Below, piece by piece: positions 1-13,209 of a DNA stretch of 64,000 nucleotides. The notes below the pieces were generated by a model. It did not search any database, was not told the origin of the DNA, and saw only the letters and a list, made by a program, of their open reading frames with translations. The position numbers were made by a program, and so were the translations under genes. Each line of letters opens with the position of its first letter. The stretch's first letter is position 1. Source of the stretch: Nymphalis io (taxonomy: Eukaryota > Arthropoda > Insecta > Lepidoptera > Nymphalidae); contig NC_065902.1 of assembly GCF_905147045.1 (NCBI RefSeq), forward strand, positions 1,371,377 through 1,435,376, read 5' to 3'.

Positions 1-1098
1 TGGTGCTCATGTCATGCCCATTGTCACGCTACTTTCTCTTTCCATAAACAAAAATATCGTTTTAAATTAACTATGACAGGCCACAAACCAATACAGATAT
101 TTTTATTTTATTTTATGTATATTTATATTTTTATAATATAAACGTAATATAATATTTGAAATGCTTAAAATAAAGTGTTTTCTAACAGAGTACTCATTTT
201 TCGCGTAAGTCACGTGTGGGTTTTAGGCTATTCAAAAATAACTTGTTTGGTAACCGAGTGCTTAGCTCGTCACGCGTAGGCTTAAGACGTGGGCCGATAC
301 AAACTGCTACGTAAGGATAAGCCCGGTGTCTATACACATGGTACCAAATTTAAAATCTTATGATGATTGACTCAACTTAATTTTATGAATTGTTAATCCG
401 GGATTGTAAGGCAACTATATGTGTACATATATATATGTATATTTCTTTTTGAATATATTGTTTGTCAGTGTGGCTTCTGATAACTTAGCATGATGATAGC
501 TCATACTTCTAGTTTAATCTACATAACTATATGATTAACGCATGCGCATAAAGTCAGCTGAATATATTTAATCTTTGTTATGTACTCGTAGTATATTTCT
601 ACTAAGGAGGTCGTTCAATTCATTGTACTTTGTATCTAGATTATAAATTCCAACAGCTAATAACTCAAAATTCCATTACAATGAAATCAATACAATGCCA
701 CCTGTTATGCTCTTAGTATGATAAAATTACAAAGCCTCGAAGAATCTAGGAAGCCGTGTTATGTACGTAGGTAGTATTTTGTAGGAATGCGGCTTCAAGG
801 TGATCGAGACTCTTCGATGTTGTGAACTTGTAAGGAAGTCTTTTTGTAATAATGGGAGTGGAAGTGACCACAGATATAAGAAAATATTTGACAGTAACAA
901 GTTATATTATTAGATACTGTTAAATGTTATTTGGCTTCTAAAGTTAGATTCCTTACGTTATTACTGTAAACCATGAAGTATATTTGAAAAGTGGTCTAGG
1001 ATCACTGAATACTATCTATAAAGTTTCAATACAACTTCATAGACAGAATGTACCTATTTTCAAATATTTTATTTTTAATTTTCATAAATAAATTTATT

Positions 1099-1250
1099 GA
1101 TTTTTTTTATAGAATAGGACGGCGGACGAGCGTATGGACCACCTGATGGTAAGTGGTCACCAAACGCCCTTAGACATTGGCATTGTAAGAAATGACAACC
1201 ATCGCTTATATAGTCAATGTGCCACCAACCTTGGGAACTAAGACAGATAA
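1099..1250 (-). repeat. family A element, truncated
   Basis: Poly(T), then ATAGAATAGGACGGCGGACG and the typical ACCTGATGGTAAGTGGTCAC block, ending after the ACCTTGGGAACTAAGA block. About half of the ~290-bp element. With its poly(A) taken as the 3' end, it lies on minus and is 5' truncated. Confidence 0.85.
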
Positions 1251-1601
1251 CAGACATCACTTTATATAAATAGATAATGTTACACTTTTTACAAAGAAAT
1301 TATGACTCCTAATACTAATCGTAAGCATAAAATGTAGTACATCAGTCATTCTTTATTGTCATCGATTTATGTTTTATGAAAATAAATAAGCATTTCTATC
1401 GTTTATGTTATATTCTGATTGCTTCAGCCACAAATAGAGACTATTCAATTTAAAAAAAAAAAACAGAACATATAATTTTAAGCATGTCTAAATATAATCC
1501 AGTTGTTTATGGATAAACATAATTTAGCAATATTTACGTATATTTATGATGGAAAAAATAGAAGTTTAATATGTATTAAATTTTATTGAGAGAATTTTGT
1601 G

Positions 1602-1664
1602 TTATTCCGAAATAAATATATCTTATTCCGAAATAAATATATCTTATTCCGAAATAAATATATA
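1602..1664. repeat. 21-bp tandem repeat, three units
   Basis: Three consecutive units beginning TTATTCCGAAATAAATATAT start at 1602, 1623 and 1644 with almost no difference. Confidence 0.92.
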
Positions 1665-3562
1665 TTAAAATATCATATTATCAAGTAATTACTAATGTTC
1701 CTATTGTCTTATATAGTTAAGTTATGTAGTAATCCCTTATAGTTAGCTTAAAACTTATGATAGCACTTGGAACGACCGGATCTAACCAGGTTCTTAGTCT
1801 GATCGTATACTAATGAGCTATTGGCGTTTCAATTGTTGCTCGATATACGAAGAATTTGGATCATAGACAAACTTCATTAACATATATAAATAGTCTATAG
1901 TTTATCATAGACAAGTTTGAAGCTAAAGCAGGTGTCGGACCTGTTATAGTGTAAATAAATATTCTATAAAATGATACAAGACCAGTGTCTCCAGAAGGCA
2001 GATGACACAAGACCAGTATTTCTAGACGAGTTTAAGGTCAAGTAGTGACGAGAATAACAATTTACTGAGCAGTTTCGATTGCATTAAGTCTAGTTCGTAT
2101 CCAGTTCACGACTTATATATTTATTTTAGTTTGTGAAATGAATAAACAAAGTTGACCATGAATTTTTTGTAGTGGTTTTGTGCTGCGTATTTATTTCAAT
2201 CATTTTTTTTATATTATTATTATAGGTAAGTAATTTTTTATATCGAATTAACTATTATTGACAGCTTTGCTCATATTGAACTTGAGCGCTTATTAAATTT
2301 AAATCATTTAGAAAAATAGTTAGTGTAAGTTGTTTTATCATCAGCGTTATGTTTAATAAAATAATTAGAGTATAGGCTGTAATTCACTTCATCTGTTAAT
2401 AATTGTGTGTAAAAATTGCACCTGAATTTCAAAGCATCTCCGCGAAATCGATTGAGCTGAAAGTCAGCCCACACTTTTGCAACTTGTGATAATTCAATAT
2501 ACAACTACTATTTTGGTTCAATAAAGGGCTAGTATTGAACTAAATGAAAAACTGAAATCAAATTATCGATCCAGGTTATTAGTTCACTCTCCATAATATT
2601 TAAGCCCAAATAACCAAATATGTAAGGTGTGTTGAAATAGCACACGTGGTTAGCCTTGGCTCAGATTTAACCTAATAAGCATATATATGCGCATCGCGTT
2701 TAGTTGCTTTTGTAATGATAGAGTTTAAATTTCAAATCACATATGTTGCTTTTTATTTACATTCAATGTTGCGGTTCATTTATATGACTCATACAATAAT
2801 TTATTTAGCTAATTAGTCATAAGGTAATGTCATTTAATGTCGACGCAAGTACCTATTGTAAAATGATTTAAAAATATTTTTTAAACGTACGCATGAAATA
2901 ATTTCAAAATTTATAAATACTGTGTAATTTATTACAATCAATTGAAGCGAACTGTTTTTTTTTATACTTTGTATCATATTTGATTTATTATTATTAAAGA
3001 TATTTTAAATTTAAATTATTAACAACATTTGAATTATATAAGATTTTAGCGTAATTTGTTTAACAAAATTCTAATACATTGTGCCGACATTTATAGTTAA
3101 TTTCATAGTTCTTTGTTATTACTTTGTACAAATTACATTCATTTATTGGTTCACGTATGTATATTGTACAAACTGAGTTGAAGTATATAGGTACTAAGAT
3201 CTATTCGAGAATTAACGATAAATTCATTGACACGTGACAATGTAAGATATATCTATGGTAAGTATAGATAGAACAATAGTTATCTTTCAAGGCAGTTGTC
3301 TGTTTGTATATCAACCAGTTTAGTTACGAGATCTATTTACTATGATCTTGAATACGATTTGCATAATGTGTTTTCGTATATGTATGTGTTTCATAATCGT
3401 AATAGACCGGAATATCGTTCGAACTTTCTCTATAATGACAATTTTCTTCACTCATTACTTTTTTATATATATAAGCATTAAATAATTATATAATAAACAA
3501 AATTCATATACATTATAATATAATCTTTATGGATTCGTCTTCTATATATTAATTTGATAGAC

Positions 3563-3785
3563 ACCAGCGATGTAAGAAATATTGACTACACCTTACACCG
3601 TCAAAGCGCCACCAACCTTGGGAACTAAGAGGTTATGTCCCTTGTGCCTGTTGTTAACCTGGGTCACTCACCCTTAATACCAGTACATAATAATACTTAG
3701 TATTGTGGCGTGGCGGTAGAATATAATTATAAGAAGTGGGCGGTATCTAACCAGAAGGGCTTGCACAAAGCCCTATCACCAAGTA
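3563..3785 (-). repeat. family A element, diverged and lacking poly(A) end
   Basis: Contains GCGCCACCAACCTTGGGAAC, the TATGTCCCTTGTGCCTG block, GGCGGTAGAATATAAT and GCTTGCACAAAGCCCTATCA in family A order, with small indels. The poly(T)-side third is missing. Confidence 0.8.
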
Positions 3786-6432
3786 AAATTCTATTCTATC
3801 GCATTTATTTTATTGGTTGCTTATAAAAAAGTGGCGAGTCTGAATATGTTATGACATTTTTTGCGGCTAAATTGTTATACACTCACAAATGTAACAAAAA
3901 TAATATCAATATTAATATAATAATAATAATAATAACTTCGAACGCATTCATTATCATAATAAAAAGGTCTTATGATGTGTGATTTAATTTTTTACATGTT
4001 ACTTAATTATATTTTATTTTATGACATTATAAATCTAGATTTACTTAATGTATGTAATATGTTCGTAATAAAATAAGCTTAGTTGATGCGATTGCTAAAC
4101 TATTGATGAATTCGATAATAATAATTATGGAAAATTTATACATGTTTATGCAAGTTTAATATGCTATGAGTATAATAGCGTTTCTAATGTATAATTTCCA
4201 CGTTTTTCCGTCGTGTCTTACGTAAGAACCGCACCCTGCCCACGTGAATCATAGAACCTTATGTCACAGATAATGAAACATTTAGAGACCCTACAGAAAA
4301 AAGGTTATACTTTATAAAATATCATTTTCATTGTGAATTCTTATGAATAGCTTATTTGATATCACCGTAAAATATACAATTACATATTTTATAAATAATG
4401 GAAACATTTTAAAATAGCTATTTTAATTTTGAAAATCTCAAGGAGCCAACGTTTATCTCGAAGGATATTTTTAAATTGCGGAAGCCTTAAAATGTATGTT
4501 TTTTAAACAATATAGAACATTCAGCTAAAAAAATTCATCAATAAATAAAAACATATAAGTATTATTAACAGAAATCCATTTTTATTCGTTTTAATTAATT
4601 TGATTTTAGTCATAAACGTAATTAAAAATTCGTTAAACCAAATTAAGATGTATTCATGAAATTAAATAATTTTATCTGATCTTTTTCCTTATAAAGTCTT
4701 GTAAAACCTGGTCTGCCATTAATGCTTAACCTTATCATAATCTCTAATACTATATTATTTTACGATCTATTCACTATGTTTACATTTAATAATAGGATTG
4801 AGTTGTTATACGAAATTATTTATGTAATTGATCTTTAAACCCGTTCTTAGTCATTCTTCTCCTAATGATCCGTAATCTTTTTAAATTCTTGTATAATATA
4901 ATAGGAATCGAATTCGAATTGAGTATATGTACTTAATTTTTAATTCTGATTTATTTTTATTTCTTATAAACGTCTTTTTTTATTACTTCATATTTCAGGA
5001 GTGCTCTATTTTCTTAAATAGGTCATCCTTTTTTCATTACACTAATGTTTAATATCAGCATTCAGGTAGAAATTAAGCAAAAGCTTTGTATAAATTCACA
5101 AAATTTCACAGCTTAAAATACTTAGTTAATTGGTAATTAATATTATTTTAAAACGGTACTCCAGATTTAGGTATAGTTATAGAATATATATATTGCATAA
5201 GTCCAATATAAACTTTTTCTTAAAGAAAACAAATAATTAATGAACTGTGACGTAACAATCGTGTCGGGTTAGACGCCGAGCGAGATGAGAGAAAGCCGTT
5301 TTCTCTCGGATGCTGCGCGAGAGTCGATCTTAATTTTACCACAATTGGTCGATGTTTATTCAATGAAAAAATAATTTAAAGATTATGTGTTGAGAAAATA
5401 TTATAAAGCATATAAAACAATTGCATAGGTATTGATTCATTTAGAATACATTTATAGCTAATATTTTTTTAACAAGTAATAAAATTGAGGCAAAGGTAAA
5501 AATCTTAACTGAATGTATTTTGACTAGCTAATATTTAATTTATCTATAACGCACAATGTTACTTTATCTATAATATCACATTTCACATTGTTGATAGATT
5601 ATATATTATAGAAAAAAAAACAAATGTTTAATGTCATAAATTAATATAGTATGTTATAAATTTTGAATCATCATTTTTAATGTAATTTTTCCTTGTTTCA
5701 GAACGCGACCATTCGGCGCGACCATGAAGGTGTATAGAATTTATAAAATATGTTTTCGGAATTGTAAAATAAAACAAGCATATTTTTGTGTTTTAATTAT
5801 TCACCAATCCCTAGAGAATAAATATATTATATACAAGTTTGAAACGTCTCTATTAGATTCATTATAACGTAAAAAATTTAAATGTTTTCTTATTTATTTT
5901 TCACTGTATGACGTTCAATAACATGATAAAGATAATAATACTTTTAATTTTTAATTTATATTAAATTAAATTCTCAAATGCTACTATTAAAATACTAATA
6001 AAAGGAAGCTAAGAACACACAAGATATGGTATATTGAACAAAAGAATGCCAACAATTTTACAGATCTAATAAAATAATTTTCTTTTTTAACAAAAATTTT
6101 AACAAAATTTAACAAAAATCTGCCTTAGATCGGAATAAGACTGGTTTTTGGTGATAAAAAAAAAACTTTCAATCATGGAAATTATACTAATTAGAATGCG
6201 AATATAAATCAATTTTAAATGTGATCATATATATTTGAGTTTTGTCTTCAACTTTAATATATTTTATCCTGTTGATCACTTCTATTAAATTAAAACGACT
6301 AACTAATAAAGTGTAATCGAAAGTTTCTGATTTGTTAATAATAAGTTCAAAGAACAAAGAGTACAATAGTAGAAAATTATTCAAATAAATTATACTGCAG
6401 ACACGTCTGTGCTTAGTTCAAATTCTATTACT

Positions 6433-6650
6433 GTCATAGTCCGATGGGAGGGCAATCCACCAAGACCCAAGAGTGATCAGGCGCAGTACAACTATTTAAC
6501 ACGATTTCTGAGGTACGGATCTGCTTAACTGACAATTTCCTAATAACTCCGTGTTGATAGTGAAGAATCTCTTAATAGAAATACTTAATAATACTAATTG
6601 GCCTAACTCGGAACTAGAAATATAGACGTCGAGTTCTGTAGCCATATAAG
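6433..6650 (-). repeat. family C tRNA-derived SINE, diverged
   Basis: AGTCCGATGGGAGGGCAATCC and ATCAGGCGCAGTACAAC match the body of a lepidopteran SINE that also appears, in opposite orientation, at 46504-46725. The decayed tRNA-like head lies at the right end. Confidence 0.55.
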
Positions 6651-7298
6651 TGATTATTTATTTAAGTCGCCAGATATATTTTTATTTATTGAATGAAGAT
6701 TATGTTGCTTAGATATTTTAGTTTCTATACAGATGAACAGATTATCATCAGCCACAAAGAACAGAAGACTGAAGCTGGGCGGACGGTGTTAGCTACTTAA
6801 TGGAAAGCTTCACTTCACCAGATCATGATAGTGAAGAGTGGCGTCGTGCATTCAACTATCAAAATATTTAACTATAAATGAAAAGTAATACGTCCTTATT
6901 TAGGTGTAACAGGTGTATTTAATTTATCATGTCATCTGTTTTTAATAATCATCTATACTTTACAATATAATTATTTCAGGAATTAATAAAACTGACAACA
7001 TTAAGATGTTATAATCAAAATACAATAGCATTATAATGAAGTGAAATTAAAGTATTTGGAAGCCCACGCAGACACTCATTGCGTATGAGTCTGTATTGGA
7101 TTTCGAAGAAGTGTTGTCGAGGTCATACGTCTTGATTACACATAACTTTAGTATGTAATTACGAATAAGATTAATTATTTTATGACGCTTAAAAGTAACG
7201 ATTCAACTCTTAATGCTTTTAAAATATTTGTAACTAGTAACTTCAGGTGTCGCTAAATTTTAAGATGAATTTATTAACCTTGTTCATGAATTTCTAGA

Positions 7299-7488
7299 AA
7301 CAGATCTTACGTCCCACAGATGGGAAAAGCCCTTGAGAAAGAGCTGGAACATATTTCAATACGCTGCTCTTATTTTGGTTGGATAATTTTCAGAATTTCA
7401 TGCGACATATGCAGATTCCCTCGCGATATTTTCCTTCAATATCGAGCCCGGTATTAATGAAAAATTCAAATTAGACACGTGAAAACTT
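7299..7488 (-). repeat. family B SINE fragment, diverged
   Basis: ACGTCCCACAGATGGG, ACGCTGCTC, CAGAATTTCATGCGACA and GATATTTTCCTTCA appear in family B order. The tRNA-like head is missing. Confidence 0.65.
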
Positions 7489-7944
7489 AAGATTTACTAT
7501 TTACATATATATTGATATAACTATATTTTGCTTAATTATTAACTGTCAATTTTAAGGGCACAAATGACAAATAAATTGGTTGTCAATCTTATTAAAGGAA
7601 AATATAGAATTTCAGAATTCTTACTTGTAGGATGTTTGTATTATTTTAACCTTATATTTTTTAAACAACAAAGCAATATAACAGAACATATTATTATTTT
7701 ACATTTAGATTTTAAAACTTGTTTCGATTAACACTTCAACACATTACGTTTTTGATTAAAATCTAAATATTACGAACGCTAATTTGAAAACTAGCCTTGT
7801 GGTCAAATAAAATTTCACAGAATTAAAACCTCATAAGATAAACAGAAAAACTAATCTTAGATGCAATTCAACTCCTCAGTCTCTCGGTGTCTAGGCTTGT
7901 GCTTAACATTTTTACTACGTCAATTTTAGTAGTAAAAAAGATTC

Positions 7945-8150
7945 TTTTTAATATAATTAGGCAGACGGACGGGCACATGGCTCATCTGATGGTAAATGCC
8001 ACAGCCTATAGACATTGGCGGTCTATGAAATATTAACAATTCCCTGCATCGGCAATGTGCCACCAATCTTGGTGGTTAAGATATTATGTCCCTTTTGCCT
8101 GTAGTTACACTGGCTCACTAAACCTTCAAACCGGAAAATAATACTAATTA
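7945..8150 (-). repeat. family A element, diverged
   Basis: GCAGACGGACGGGCACATGG, CATCTGATGGTAAATG, GTGCCACCAATCTTGGTGG and TTATGTCCCTTTTGCCTG occur in family A order with many substitutions, so this is an older copy. Confidence 0.75.
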
Positions 8151-9042
8151 TCGTTATAATATGTGTAAAGTGAGTCAAAACTTGCAACCAAATTTTAAGC
8201 CAGTTTTACTCTACTGGTTTAGTTGAAAGCTGTGATTTCCTCTTTATTAATCTAGAATTTAATTATTATTTTTTTAAATTGAAATAAGTACCATGATGGT
8301 ATGTCGTCACACTATTTATATATCAACATACAACGCATCATTATTGTATCTTTTTCGAAATAACCGCTAAGTAATGACTTGTTTTTAAATATATATTTTA
8401 ACTGTAGCTTACTATTGTATAATTTTTATCATATCTCTCAAATGTAGTTTGCAAGCATAATGTTAAACAACTCCGTAATCAAGGCAATTAATATTATAGA
8501 AACAGTATTTAATGAGAAAATCGTAAAGATCAGTCTGATACGATTACCTGGACGAGTATTACACCACTATATTTTCACGGAACATAAAGTTGAAATGATC
8601 GCGGAAGATTTCCGTGAAGTAATTTGTACACATGTGTCATTAAGATACGGATATGGAGGAGATACGGAGTGGATGTGCAACATTTGGTTACATTTATTAC
8701 TATCACTACATATTACAAAACAAAGTGCGGCTACAAACAAACAAAACAAAGTACAAGACGCAGGGGGTTCTGCGTCTGTCTGTCTCTCTGTCTGAACACA
8801 ATAAATTCATGAACGGATTTTCGTACGGTTTTTACTAATGGCCGAATGAATTAATGAGAAAAGTTTACGCGTATTCTTTAATTAAGTGTAAATTGGCTAA
8901 AATATAACAATGATTGTTAAATATGTCGGAAAAAATAATGCCGACTGGGAGCTTTACTGGTGTGCGCAACGTATTCCTTAATTTATTTTGACATTTAATT
9001 GCCCTAACATCATTAATCGATTTCTAATATAGTAATATTAGT

Positions 9043-9112
9043 AACAGCTTCTTAATGTCCCACTGCTGGGCTAAGGCCTCCTCTCCTTTTTGAGGAGGTT
9101 TGGAGCTTATTC
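9043..9112 (-). repeat. family B SINE 3' fragment
   Basis: AACAGCTTCTTAATGTCCCA and CTGCTGGGCTAAGGCCTCCT match the tail end of family B. The rest of the element is absent. Confidence 0.8.
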
Positions 9113-9185
9113 TTTTATTTCTAATATAATGTATGGTATTCGTTATGGATTGGTGAAAAAATGGATTTAGTATGTCGAATAAATT

Positions 9186-9483
9186 GCCGAGATGGCCCAG
9201 TGGTTAGAACGCGTGAATCTTATCCGATGATCGTGGGTTCAAACACGGGCAAGCACCACTGTATTTTCATGTGCTTAATTTGTGATTATAATTCATCTCG
9301 TGCTTAACGGTGAAGGAAAACATCGTGAGGAAACCTGCATGTGTCTAATTTCATTGAAATTCTGCCACATGTGTATTCTACCAAACCGCATTGGAGCAGC
9401 GTGGTGGAATAAGCTCCACAAACTTCTCCTCAAAAGGGGAGGAGGCCTTAGTCCAGCAGTGGGACATTAACAGGCTGTTACTG
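9186..9483 (+). repeat. family B tRNA-derived SINE, full length
   Basis: Begins GCCGAGATGGCCCAGTGGTT, containing an A-box-like TGGCCCAGTGG. A B-box-like GGTTCAAACAC follows about 50 bases in. It ends with GGACATTAACAGGCTGTTAC. This pol III promoter layout is that of a tRNA-derived SINE (Metulj-like in my reading). A fragment of the same family lies inverted just upstream. Confidence 0.88.
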
Positions 9484-12400
9484 AATAAATTGTTATCGAA
9501 ATTTTGGAATTGTGTATTACGAACTATTCGTAGTGCATTATATAGCAGAGCTATTAGCAAGTCACATGGAACATGTAAATAAAAGAGTTTGTTTATCTTT
9601 ACTCCCGCTGCTATTAGAGTATATAGTATATAGCTAAATTTTTAATATAAATAATGTTATATTTTAGTATTGCCAGTATTATTAAATTAAAATTAAATCT
9701 GTCAACAGTTCACTGGAAATCTTCATAAATATTTTGAAAAGTGGGTCTTAACAGTGCTTGAGTATCTCGACCATGGTTGTCTTGCTCAATTAAGAATGAG
9801 AATCTTGAATGACGAAATATATACGCAGATTCATCCAGTGTGTCACCACGTGTAGTGAAATATTTACAACAACCTTTTATTAACTACAACTGATGATTAC
9901 CAGCTACGTAACTATTTTTAATAGTATATTGTGACTAAAAAAATAATCCCGAAACGAATTTTGAAAAAAGAAGTAGGAACTATTTGTTTATACATATACG
10001 CTCTGTAAATTATTATTATTAAATTAAATTAATAAAAATATACGTCTTTATGATACAATTACGTTCTTAACTACGTTTTTTAATTTTTTTTTAAAGTGTA
10101 TTGTACTTCATGCCTATATTTTAAAAGTTATGTTTTTAATTCATACCAAAATATCTATCTATCTGCTGTATATTTATTAACTAACAATGTATACGAGTAC
10201 TCGTAAAGGTACTAAATTATATAAATTCAATTGATACGTATCCAATAAAAAAATATATGCAAGCACTTTCTCAAAAAAATAATACTATTATTTTCCTTAA
10301 ACACATCTCCTACTCAAAGTTATATTGCAAAAGACGCAATACGCAATCCCATCGAGCCGGTCACGACTTATACATCTGCCTTTAGTTTGCCATATTTGTA
10401 TGATTGATAAAAAAAAATGCAAATATGCAGTCAATATATTTTGCAACCCAAATTGTAAGATATAAAACTATAAAATTAAAATAGTCTTTCTCTGAATTTG
10501 TTATAATTAAAAGTAACTTTAATGTGTTTTATTATAAAATATTATACTTTAAATATATAATTTTCTAGTTATTATCTAGTTATAATATAATATGTAGCCA
10601 TTTTGAGTCAAATCTGACTATGTTTAAAAGATAAGTGTTTGACGGTTTTATTTGTGACAAATAAATACCAAAAAAAATATAATATCAATATTTCATCAAT
10701 CTTCTATATAATTAATTATTAATCTCATTTACACTCATTAAATGAAATAACTTCCATACGAAACGGTATTTTTATCTACTCGAGCTCTTTTTTTAATAGC
10801 AGTATTATTTTTATTCACTATTTTTACCTTCAACTAAAATTAACCTCATGGTCCTGCCCTCTTGGTAATTCGAGTTTGCAACCTAAATATTGTTAGACTG
10901 CCTGCATTCATAAAGCAATTGGGGTTAAATAACATGGGTTGCTCGTTATAAGCAACACAACCTTACATTATTATATATAATTAACCCTTCTATCTCTACT
11001 ATTATTATTACTATTGTGATTAAGTTACGTGCCGAACAAAAGAGTCAACTTTATATAAGCTACATTTGTTATTGTTTTATATTTCCTTAACAATGCTTCT
11101 CCTAAAGATATTAAAAAATATAAAAAATACGCAATAAATATGACGTAATTTATAAATTTCGTTTTAAGAAAATGTAATATATCCATCCATATATTTTTGT
11201 ATTTTTCATCTTTAACAGGGGTTGTATCAAAGAGGTTAACTATATATAGTATTTGATATAATAATACAAATTTATCTTGATAATAGTTCCTAACTAAATG
11301 TTATATGTAGGTACCTATTTTTAGAAAAAGTAACTGCTTGACTTATAAATGTATAGCAAGTATTAAACACAGATTTTTCTCTTTCTATCATCATTGATTT
11401 GACATTCAATAGCATTGTTATATAGACAATAGACAGTATTGTTTAAATAATAACCGCATTAAAATATTTATAGTTAAAGCTACAATTATTTATTCAACAC
11501 ACGCTATATAACTATACGATAGAATAATCTTACAAGTTACAACTATTCTGAAGAATCTAAGATATTATTTCAATTCAAGTCGAAGTCAAGAGAAGGGCAA
11601 TCTAAATGTAGGCCCATAGACAGGTACGACCATAAATGGTACGAAAATGTCGGTCATTGCGTGCCAAAACAAAATTATTATAATTCGCAAAAATATGTCA
11701 TTTGTAGCGACATAATATTTGCCATTTAAAAACAATGTCTATTGTCGAACATATTTGAAAATGAAATAATTAAAAATAAACTATTTAGTAAAATTACAGT
11801 AAAAATATAATTGAGCTCATAAAAACTCATGTCATTTTTGAATTTCTATTAAAGATTGTCGTTCAATTAACTATCTAATTGAGCAAAAAATCACAATGTC
11901 ATGATTGCTAAGGTCAATAAACAACAAAGAGAAAACGCGTTATAACAACAAAGCAACGTTATTTACACGAAAATAATGCAATATTGCTAACAACAGCATT
12001 GTTTGAAGTTCATAAGAAACGAAACAATGCTATTCGATAGGAAAGTGGCTAAAATTGAAAGATTTACTAAGCGTGGGAGATTATTTTGTAGACAAACCTT
12101 TTATGTTTGGCATACGTGAATATGTATTTTCCAGTAATTGTTTAATTGTAATTATTTAATTATACCGTAGATTGGTTTAAAACATTCTGGATGTAAATGA
12201 ATGTTTTCTGAACTACACAATAATAAAGCCAATCTAACCAATAAACGTCTTAAATTAGTTATTACAATAAAACGGCATAATATTTTAGGCCTTTATTGTA
12301 GAACTAACAAATATTATGAAAAAAGTATTAAAATTACTTATTGTATCGTTTACTTTTTATTACTATGTTATCTTGTTTTACATATAACAAATAATATATG

Positions 12401-12627
12401 TAATTAAAATATATTAGTAGTATTTTGAGTTGTGTAACAGTCCTTGCTGGTTATAACATTTGTTTCGTACTTACCTTTCAGTGTTTTGGTGATCCCAACA
12501 TGATGATAATAAAAACAGTGATATTCTATTTATAAAATATAAAAGATTGTGTTGACCTGTTAACGTTTGTTAGATATGTACATTTAAATTGGTTATTATG
12601 AAATAATCAAATTATGTTTACTAACAT

Positions 12628-12646
12628 TTTATTACAAAGTTTTATT
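12628..12646 (-). terminator. candidate poly(A) signals for Cht6
   Basis: Two AATAAA hexamers on the minus strand (12646-12641 and 12633-12628), about 560 bases past the Cht6 stop. AATAAA is common by chance in such AT-rich DNA, and other copies lie closer to the stop, so this is only a candidate 3' end. Confidence 0.3.
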
Positions 12647-13209
12647 TTTTTTCAAGTTACAATATATAATCATTACATTACGCCCGATAATTTATACATA
12701 TGGTAACGTAAATTATTAGTTAATTACGAATCATTAAATAAGTTTAAACTAATCATAACCTATGACAATTTGTGCGCGAAAGCTTTTATACCAAAACGAA
12801 CTAAGAATAAAATATACATTTTTGGTAAAAACTTTCATCTCTCATAAATATCTAAATTAAAGCTATGAATCTTTATAACATGACTATACTGAAACTGATG
12901 ATACGTCTATATATACAAGCACACCCATTGCAAATGAAATGCGGTAAGAAAAAAACGATTTCTTAGGATTTTTACAAGGAAAATATCTAACACCACACAA
13001 TACCTCATTAAATTCTTTTAAATAAAAAATAAAATAGTTAACCAAAAATCTGTATTCATCTAAGAAGAATTGTGGTTCTAAAAAATCGAAGTTTAAAAAG
13101 CATTTCATTTCTTAACCAACTATACCAACCCAACTAAATATACAGATTTTAAATGAAAAATCTAATTAATATTTTGGCTTCTGCAAAGAATTCATGTTTC
13201 CAATAATTT

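Larger units (their letters stand above)
1..13209. other. gene-free stretch downstream of Cht6
   Basis: No coding region could be supported on either strand. Short open frames, including a 111-codon one at 8460-8795, show no recognisable domain or exon structure. Content is AT-rich DNA with the SINE-like copies listed separately, a tandem repeat at 1602-1664 and an AAT-type microsatellite near 3915-3936. The first few hundred bases of the gene-proximal part (about 12.6-13.2 kb) are probably Cht6 3' untranslated region. Confidence 0.6.

Noticed and set aside
5255..5345. GC-richer block with AGAGAAA...TTTCTCT inverted repeat
   Set aside because: Looks like a repeat or promoter, but I see no second copy or definite motif in the window, so I cannot support a call.
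8460..8795. 111-codon plus-strand open frame
   Set aside because: No recognisable domain, no signal or splice context, and a low-complexity end from simple repeats. A frame of this size is not unusual in 64 kb.
9186..9260. possible tRNA gene on plus strand
   Set aside because: The same head occurs in at least four other full copies followed by the same non-tRNA body: family B SINE.
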